NCBI GenBank assembly: GCA_921293015.1
Contig: OV121087.1
Coordinates: 36,253,235-36,317,234, forward strand
Length of the DNA stretch: 64,000 bases
DNA from: Phorcus lineatus
Lineage: Eukaryota > Mollusca > Gastropoda > Trochida > Trochidae
Direction: 5' to 3'
Under the pieces are notes generated by a model. It did not search any database and had not been told where the DNA came from. It saw only the letters and a program-made list of their open reading frames with translations. Positions 60,601 to 64,000 of the stretch are shown one piece after another; within the stretch, counting starts at the first letter, position 1; every line of letters starts with the position of its first letter. The translations under genes were made by a program, and so were the position numbers.

Positions 60601-63583
60601 CTCCTGGATTATCTACCACTTCGAGGAGAGCGACTGTCTGGATCGGTCCGAGTCCCTTCACTCCATGTACCAGAAGTAGGTCCAACCAGATATCACACTG
60701 ATGTGATTAAATACGATTTTGTTACACATGTTTTAGCGATTTTGATTGGAAGAGAGATCTCAAAAACTTGCGGTCAGATCTCGACACAATGTTGTTGACG
60801 TTTTACATCATTAGTGTCACAAACATGAAAAACAGTCCTTTAATGATCTTGACTTTTGTTATCAATCAGTCATACTCGTCTTGCATGCCTAGATAAGGTT
60901 ATAATAATTAGAAAATTTATCAAACATGATTTTTTAATGTGTCTTCTCCAGGATAATCAACCGAATCCCTGTGTCGAAGGATATCGATCCACTGGTTGAG
61001 ATAGATCGTAACGTGCGCAAACTGGAAGCGTTCCTAGCGAGCAAGTCAGGCAACACGCCCCTTCTCAATGTTGGGGACCTCAAGAAGTTCCTTCCGTGTA
61101 CCATCAACCTCGACCCCTACCTCCGCAAACTCATCAGAGGTCAGTTGTAGTTTTTCTGAAGAAACAATTATACTTTTCTTTGAGACTCAAGATTTAATTG
61201 TGGTTTGCTGTGTTGGTAACAATGATTGCTTGGACAGTATTGGATGAATTAATTTGATGTTAGTGTGTTAATGAAAGGAAAACGCTTTAAAAATTTTATT
61301 CTAGAAGATTAAGAAAATTACTAATCAAGGGTGGTTTTAGCTGTTGACGAGGGTTGCATGCTGAGTGAACATGCAAATCCTTTCAAATAGCCTCTGTTTA
61401 TGACGATTAAAATTACATGATATAAGTCTCCTACCCATGGTGACATCAAAAGTATATAAACCTAATACAGTCTTTGGCGACCCTCAAAAGTTCCAAACTG
61501 CAAGCCTTTAAGTGCTGAATATCACTGTCAACTGAGATAATCACAGAAACATGTGCCACCACCAAACACATAGCACCATGAATTGAAAAATACCTACATT
61601 TTCATTGAGGCCTGGCAGTCATGTATGCTATAGATACAGTCAATTATAGCTGGTGGTGTTGGCTGACTCTTAGAGTGTGGGTGGGACTTGACCCAAAAAA
61701 GTTTTCGATTTTGTACTATCATATCCAAAACACAATGTAACATTTAATTTTTTTAATAAAGGCATATATTTCTAATCCATCTTTATGGTCATTCATCTGC
61801 TTCTACAATTCATTGTTCCCCTCAGAAATGCAGCACAACGCAGACCTTCAACAAAGAAGTGAGTTCAGTATGGGTGGCCTTTACGCAGGTCCGCAAGTCC
61901 AGGGTTCAGCTCAGCTACTCTCTGTACGAGAAAGTGAACCATTGCTGAGCAGCAGAGGTAGTTTTGTTGGCTCCCTTCCGCAACAGCGACTGCCCATGTA
62001 TGGAGCAGGGTCAGCAGGTCACATGATGCAATATGGACCAATGGGAATGCAGGGAATGATGCCCATGCAGTATGTTAACCCCGCCAGTCAGATAAATGTG
62101 TCCACTTCACAGCCAGCTCCCAACAAACCTACACCACAAACCTTCTTTCATGTGAGTATCGCCTAAGCATAACCTGTTTGTGATTGGTTTCATTATAAAT
62201 ATTTGCCTTTTGATGTCCTTAACCTAAGGGAGTTAATCTTGAATAGACCTTGACTACTGAACTTAATATTTTGGCTGAACAAATGATATTAATAAAACTC
62301 CTTGTATTTCGAATCCCTCCTTGTTGGTAAGTAAATGAATTGTGTTAGAGTTTATGATTTTTCCCTCCTGTTTTCAGGATCTACCAAAGGGTGTCTGCTT
62401 GAGTCACCTGAGCATGGACGCGATAAGTGGACTCATGTACAAGCTGGAAGGAGTAAACTCTCAAATGATCCCCGAGTATATCGTCACCATCCGGGAAAAC
62501 AACATCAGTGGGCTTGTCCTCGCGAACTGTGACATAGACGAACTGGGCAAGGTAATGAAAATGAAGTTTGGGGACTGGCAGCTGTTCAAGGCAGCCATTT
62601 TATGTTTGAGGGAGTCTCAAGACTTTTCCCAAGACAGCAGCAACTCGGCCATGGAAGTAACAGACAGATTCAACAGAAGAGCATCATCAGCAAACATCAT
62701 GACTTCCGATAAAAATGTTGCTTCTTCAAGTAAGAGCAAAGACTCATCAACACCCCAGGCTGAAGGTCAAGGCATACACAGAAGACCGTTCAAGCGAACC
62801 GACAGTATTGTCCAACAACTGAGCTTCGAGTCTGCAATCCTGAGAGAGGCTTTACAGGAGTACACAGAAGACACATCGGATCCTGATGAGGGGGAACAGG
62901 AAGACGAGGAAGTCGTGGAGTATCACCGGTCAGTTTCAGGAGATTCTTCAGGGATCGATCAATCAAAGCAAGACACATTTGTCATCTCCGGCGAAACTGG
63001 GTCCTTAGAAGCTTCAACTGAAGGCGCCGTGGGTGGAGAAAGGATGTATCCGAATGCAGATATACAAGAAACGTCACACGAACCAGGCCACATCATGAGA
63101 ACTCTCTCTACAAGCCTTGAAAAACTTGCCAAGCCTTTTATACAAGTCCTAGAACATCCAATGCGTGGAGAGTCGTCCATCGACAAGGTTCCGTTGATGA
63201 GCGTCAGTGCTGAAGATGCAACTCCATGGTCCACATCTGTCATCGGAGGTCAGGAGAACGTTGCAGCTCTGAGTGGGCAGGCGGAACAAAAAGAGTCACC
63301 GACATCTCCACAGTATCTGGATCCCGATTCGTCCCGACTTGCAACGTTTACAATTGAGTCCGAGGAATCAGACACGGGTGGAAGTTCGCCGCTGGTTTCA
63401 AGGTCACCTGAGAAGGCGTCAACATTAGAAGAAAGCATTCAGCAATATTTGCACTCATCTCCAGAGAAGCGAGTGAAGACTGACATGGCTCTAGTCGATG
63501 TTCGCACAAGTCCAGCTAAACTTCCAGTTAGTCCTGCGGAACCAGAGGAAATGAAACCAGATGATAAAGAGTCTTTTGTATAA
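45659..63583 (+). CDS. KIDINS220: KIDINS220/ARMS, kinase D-interacting substrate (24 coding exons, 1573 aa)
   Basis: The coding exons are 45659-45769, 46858-46956, 47473-47571, 48040-48138, 48735-48833, 49508-49606, 50008-50106, 50420-50518, 50786-50884, 51381-51479, 51735-51833, 51965-52142, 52816-52977, 53540-53719, 55063-55231, 56261-56409, 56827-57083, 58575-58736, 59242-59517, 60003-60207, 60513-60675, 60952-61139, 61826-62151 and 62378-63583. All join in frame through GT-AG introns and total 4722 nt. Order of domains: ankyrin repeats (about 5-400), KAP P-loop NTPase with inserted membrane helices (about 430-1065), a Met/Gln/Gly-rich linker, a SAM-like domain (about 1173-1250), an acidic Ser-rich tail, and a C-terminal SFV that fits a class I PDZ ligand. 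In vertebrates this membrane scaffold links neurotrophin and ephrin receptors to MAPK signalling. The first codon lies in AAGATGG, and an acceptor at 45601-45604 implies an untranslated upstream exon. Vertebrate proteins are about 1770 residues, so the tail here is shorter. Confidence 0.95.
45962..46416. repeat. Intron 1 of KIDINS220: two hairpins, tRNA-like patch and SINE-like fragment
   Basis: GGACACATGATATTCA at 45962-45977 is inverted at 45995-46010 with one mismatch. GTTATGGCAATAAACT at 46362-46377 is inverted at 46400-46416 with a one-base bulge. Near 46129-46180 a GGGATAGCGCATTCGG...GAGTCGAATCCTGCC patch resembles tRNA boxes A and B. At 46265-46350 GTAGGTTTCACC, ATGCATAG and GGCTTTCTCCCTGCAATAAT match the SINE-like repeat of 30386-30525 in reverse orientation. 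Confidence 0.6.
46858..51833 (+). other. KIDINS220: Ankyrin block of KIDINS220: ten 99-nt phase-0 exons
   Basis: Coding exons 2 to 11 are each exactly 99 nt, begin and end between codons, and each encodes one 33-residue ankyrin repeat. Repeats start at the same position of the motif, for example [40 protein letters not shown] and [20 protein letters not shown]. Exon 1 supplies a capping half-repeat and exon 12 the last repeat. Exon 12 also carries the conserved linker [18 protein letters not shown]. Ankyrin repeats form the protein-binding solenoid; partners in vertebrates include Trio. The introns between them (about 0.1 to 0.9 kb) hold nothing else that I recognise. Confidence 0.95.
52143..52815 (+). 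other. Intron 12 of KIDINS220
   Basis: Nothing is recognised; short open frames here have no domain. Confidence 0.4.
54060..54335. repeat. Decayed DNA-transposon-like repeat in KIDINS220 intron 14
   Basis: Motifs GATAATCGTCTCGC and GATATATCGTCTCGCC recur three times, preceded by AGTGGTGTAACGATTCG. From memory the vocabulary resembles degraded hAT non-autonomous elements. Ends and target duplication are not clear. Confidence 0.35.
55257..55468. mobile_element. 212-bp MITE-like element, CAGTCTG family, member 2, 10-bp target duplication
   Basis: The left end CAGTCTGATTAAAATCGACC is mirrored exactly at the right end. The repeat continues through GAGGAATAAAAGTTTTTAAA, with an 8-base deletion in the right arm. 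A direct duplication AGATAAAGAT flanks it at 55247-55256 and 55469-55478. A 10-bp duplication and long inverted ends suggest a Mutator-like origin. It sits 25 bp after the end of KIDINS220 exon 15 and shares its ends with the element at 31317-31715. Confidence 0.88.
57238..57410. repeat. 173-bp imperfect palindrome in KIDINS220 intron 17
   Basis: GGGAGAACCGTTCACAACAC at the left is inverted at the right (GTGTTGTGAACGGTTCTCCC). The symmetry continues through AGAGTACCAGAATGATATTG to the centre with scattered mismatches. A hammerhead-like motif occupies the middle. The next element starts 9 bp downstream. Confidence 0.85.
57285..57356 (+). ncRNA. Hammerhead-ribozyme-like core
   Basis: CTGATGA (57315-57321) is followed by a perfect 6-bp stem GGAGTC/GACTCC with an AGCC loop and then GAAA (57339-57342), in the order of the hammerhead core. 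Stem III can form between 57285-57298 (GATATTGTTACGTG) and 57343-57356 (CATGTCACAATATC) with one mismatch and one wobble. An extra A sits between CTGATGA and stem II, and stem I is weak, so activity is doubtful. From memory similar CTGATGAAG...GAAAC motifs occur at the ends of Penelope-like retroelements. The surrounding palindrome offers a competing fold. Confidence 0.45.
57420..57963. mobile_element. 544-bp element with GTCCCCCGCCG ends and three internal tandem units
   Basis: It begins GTCCCCCGCCG and ends CGGCGGGGGAC, an exact 11-bp inverted repeat. Internally three units (about 57491-57625, 57640-57770, 57775-57890) share TTAGCACCTA, ATATTTGGTGACAGC, TTCAATGGAGGAAG and GCCAGTCGACTTTG. 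Each unit closes with TGACCTTGA, an 8-nt spacer and TCAAGGTCA. A TACG/TCCG microsatellite lies at 57466-57492. It has no coding capacity. The superfamily is not identified. Confidence 0.8.
59004..59112. repeat. Fragment related to the element at 18966-19379
   Basis: CATTCTCTTCCCATAGAAGT, AACCTCTGTTCTAAAACA, and TTCGGGCAGTTTCCC followed by GGCAAAATATTTGG match the reverse complement of about 19265-19380 with modest divergence. It lies in KIDINS220 intron 18. Confidence 0.7.
59980..60002 (+). promoter_or_regulatory. KIDINS220: TTCA microsatellite forming the exon-20 splice acceptor
   Basis: Five units of TTCA/CATT run directly into TACAG at 60002, replacing a normal polypyrimidine tract. The exon starting at 60003 is supported by its frame and by conservation of the following protein segment. 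Confidence 0.7.
61140..61825 (+). other. Intron 22 of KIDINS220
   Basis: Nothing is recognised in this 0.7-kb intron. Confidence 0.4.
62378..63583 (+). other. KIDINS220: Last coding exon of KIDINS220: SAM-like domain and PDZ-binding tail
   Basis: The exon begins [19 protein letters not shown] and contains [39 protein letters not shown] and [11 protein letters not shown]. These match the SAM-like segment of vertebrate KIDINS220. The remaining 320 residues are low-complexity, rich in Ser, Glu, Asp and Pro, with SP and TP sites that could be phosphorylated. The protein ends ESFV, a class I PDZ ligand comparable to the SIL end of the vertebrate protein. Confidence 0.9.
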
Positions 63584-63859
63584 GGAACCTGGGTGTTCAT
63601 GTGTTTATGGCTGGTCTTGGCAAGGTTTTCTAAGCCTGTGGAACTCTTGAAAAGGATTGAAGATAAATAACGATCTTTCCAAAGTAAGAATATGATCAAG
63701 GTTAAATCTACAAAAAATACTTATCTGTGAAGTTGTTAGAATGTGTAAAGATATTTAAGCAAAAATGTCAGAATCTTTTCTACGTGAATTTTTATGGTTG
63801 GAATAATTTTAGAATATTGAAATACTACCCTCATACCATTGTGATTATTGGAATAATGT

Positions 63860-63865
63860 AATAAA
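63860..63865 (+). terminator. Poly(A) signal candidate of KIDINS220
   Basis: AATAAA lies 277 nt after the stop codon at 63581-63583. It is the first such hexamer in the 3' flank. Confidence 0.5.
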
Positions 63866-64000
63866 TTTAAAACAGCGTCATACTGTTGGTATATATCTAT
63901 CATGTAACTTTTATAGAAAATGAATTGAAGAAACATTGAAAAGTTTAGGTCATTTGGCTAAATTACCACTGTTGTTCATTCACATTAAGAAATGTGAGGA

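Larger units (their letters stand above)
52816..61139 (+). other. KIDINS220: KAP NTPase domain of KIDINS220, exons 13-22
   Basis: Exon 13 has the P-loop in [11 protein letters not shown] (residues about 463-473). Exon 14 has a first membrane segment ([20 protein letters not shown]), and exon 17 has two more ([20 protein letters not shown] and [16 protein letters not shown]). Exon 18 has Walker B in [10 protein letters not shown] (about 768-777). Exon 19 has the sensor-like [15 protein letters not shown], and exons 20-22 carry the conserved [39 protein letters not shown] and [10 protein letters not shown] segments. Membrane helices inserted between Walker A and Walker B are the hallmark of this KAP subgroup. 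All key residues are present, so the domain appears intact. The exon 17 donor (GTTGGT) is weak. Confidence 0.93.

Noticed and set aside
63439..63936. Minus-strand open frames at the end of the window
   Set aside because: The first is antisense to the last KIDINS220 exon and the second lies in its 3' UTR; neither shows a domain.
1..64000. Bacterial-type systems, CRISPR arrays, operons or phage genes
   Set aside because: Genes are split by spliceosomal introns, no regularly spaced direct repeats with unique spacers occur, and no prokaryotic gene organisation is present.

Overview
This window looks like nuclear DNA from an invertebrate animal, most likely a lophotrochozoan and probably a mollusc. 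The reasons are split genes with GT-AG introns of 0.3 to 5 kb, an AT-rich background, several non-LTR retrotransposon relics, many small inverted-repeat DNA elements, and a short GAGTGAGTGAG-headed repeat that I recall from molluscan sequence. No database could be consulted, so the taxon is an inference.

Three protein-coding loci can be read. (1) Plus strand, 3063-12686: a four-exon gene for a 147-residue single-pass membrane protein of unknown family. A possible second promoter near 9.55-9.72 kb would give an 85-residue form without the ectodomain. (2) Minus strand, 41504-39631: a three-exon gene for a 160-residue Lys/Arg-rich protein whose N-terminal half matches the vertebrate 'protein POLR1D isoform 2'. 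(3) Plus strand, 45659-63583: a complete 24-exon coding region for KIDINS220/ARMS (1573 residues). It runs from ankyrin repeats through a membrane-inserted KAP NTPase and a SAM-like domain to a C-terminal PDZ ligand. Genes 2 and 3 are arranged head to head.

Layout: 0.2-1.6 kb is an ACT trinucleotide satellite. 3-13.5 kb holds the small membrane-protein gene. 14.5-17.5 kb holds two LINE 3' ends, one split by a nested 729-bp inverted-repeat transposon with an 8-bp target duplication. 18.9-19.9 kb is a degenerate minisatellite with an insert. 22.0-22.6 kb is a CR1/L2-like LINE relic. 23.9-39.5 kb is a gene-free, repeat-rich interval with SINE-like units, several inverted-repeat element families, a large near-perfect hairpin and a foldback element inside a tandem duplication. 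39.6-41.5 kb is the POLR1D-like gene, 42.6-44.2 kb a CR1/L2 LINE with one frameshift, and 45.0-45.5 kb another relic. From 45.6 kb to the end is KIDINS220.

The most notable points are: ten consecutive 99-nt phase-0 exons, each encoding one ankyrin repeat; the possible internal promoter of the membrane-protein gene; a stand-alone POLR1D-isoform-2-like gene; a hammerhead-ribozyme-like core in a palindrome inside KIDINS220 intron 17; and several element families with two or more members here and, in some cases, exact target duplications. The three genes show no common pathway; their proximity looks like ordinary synteny.
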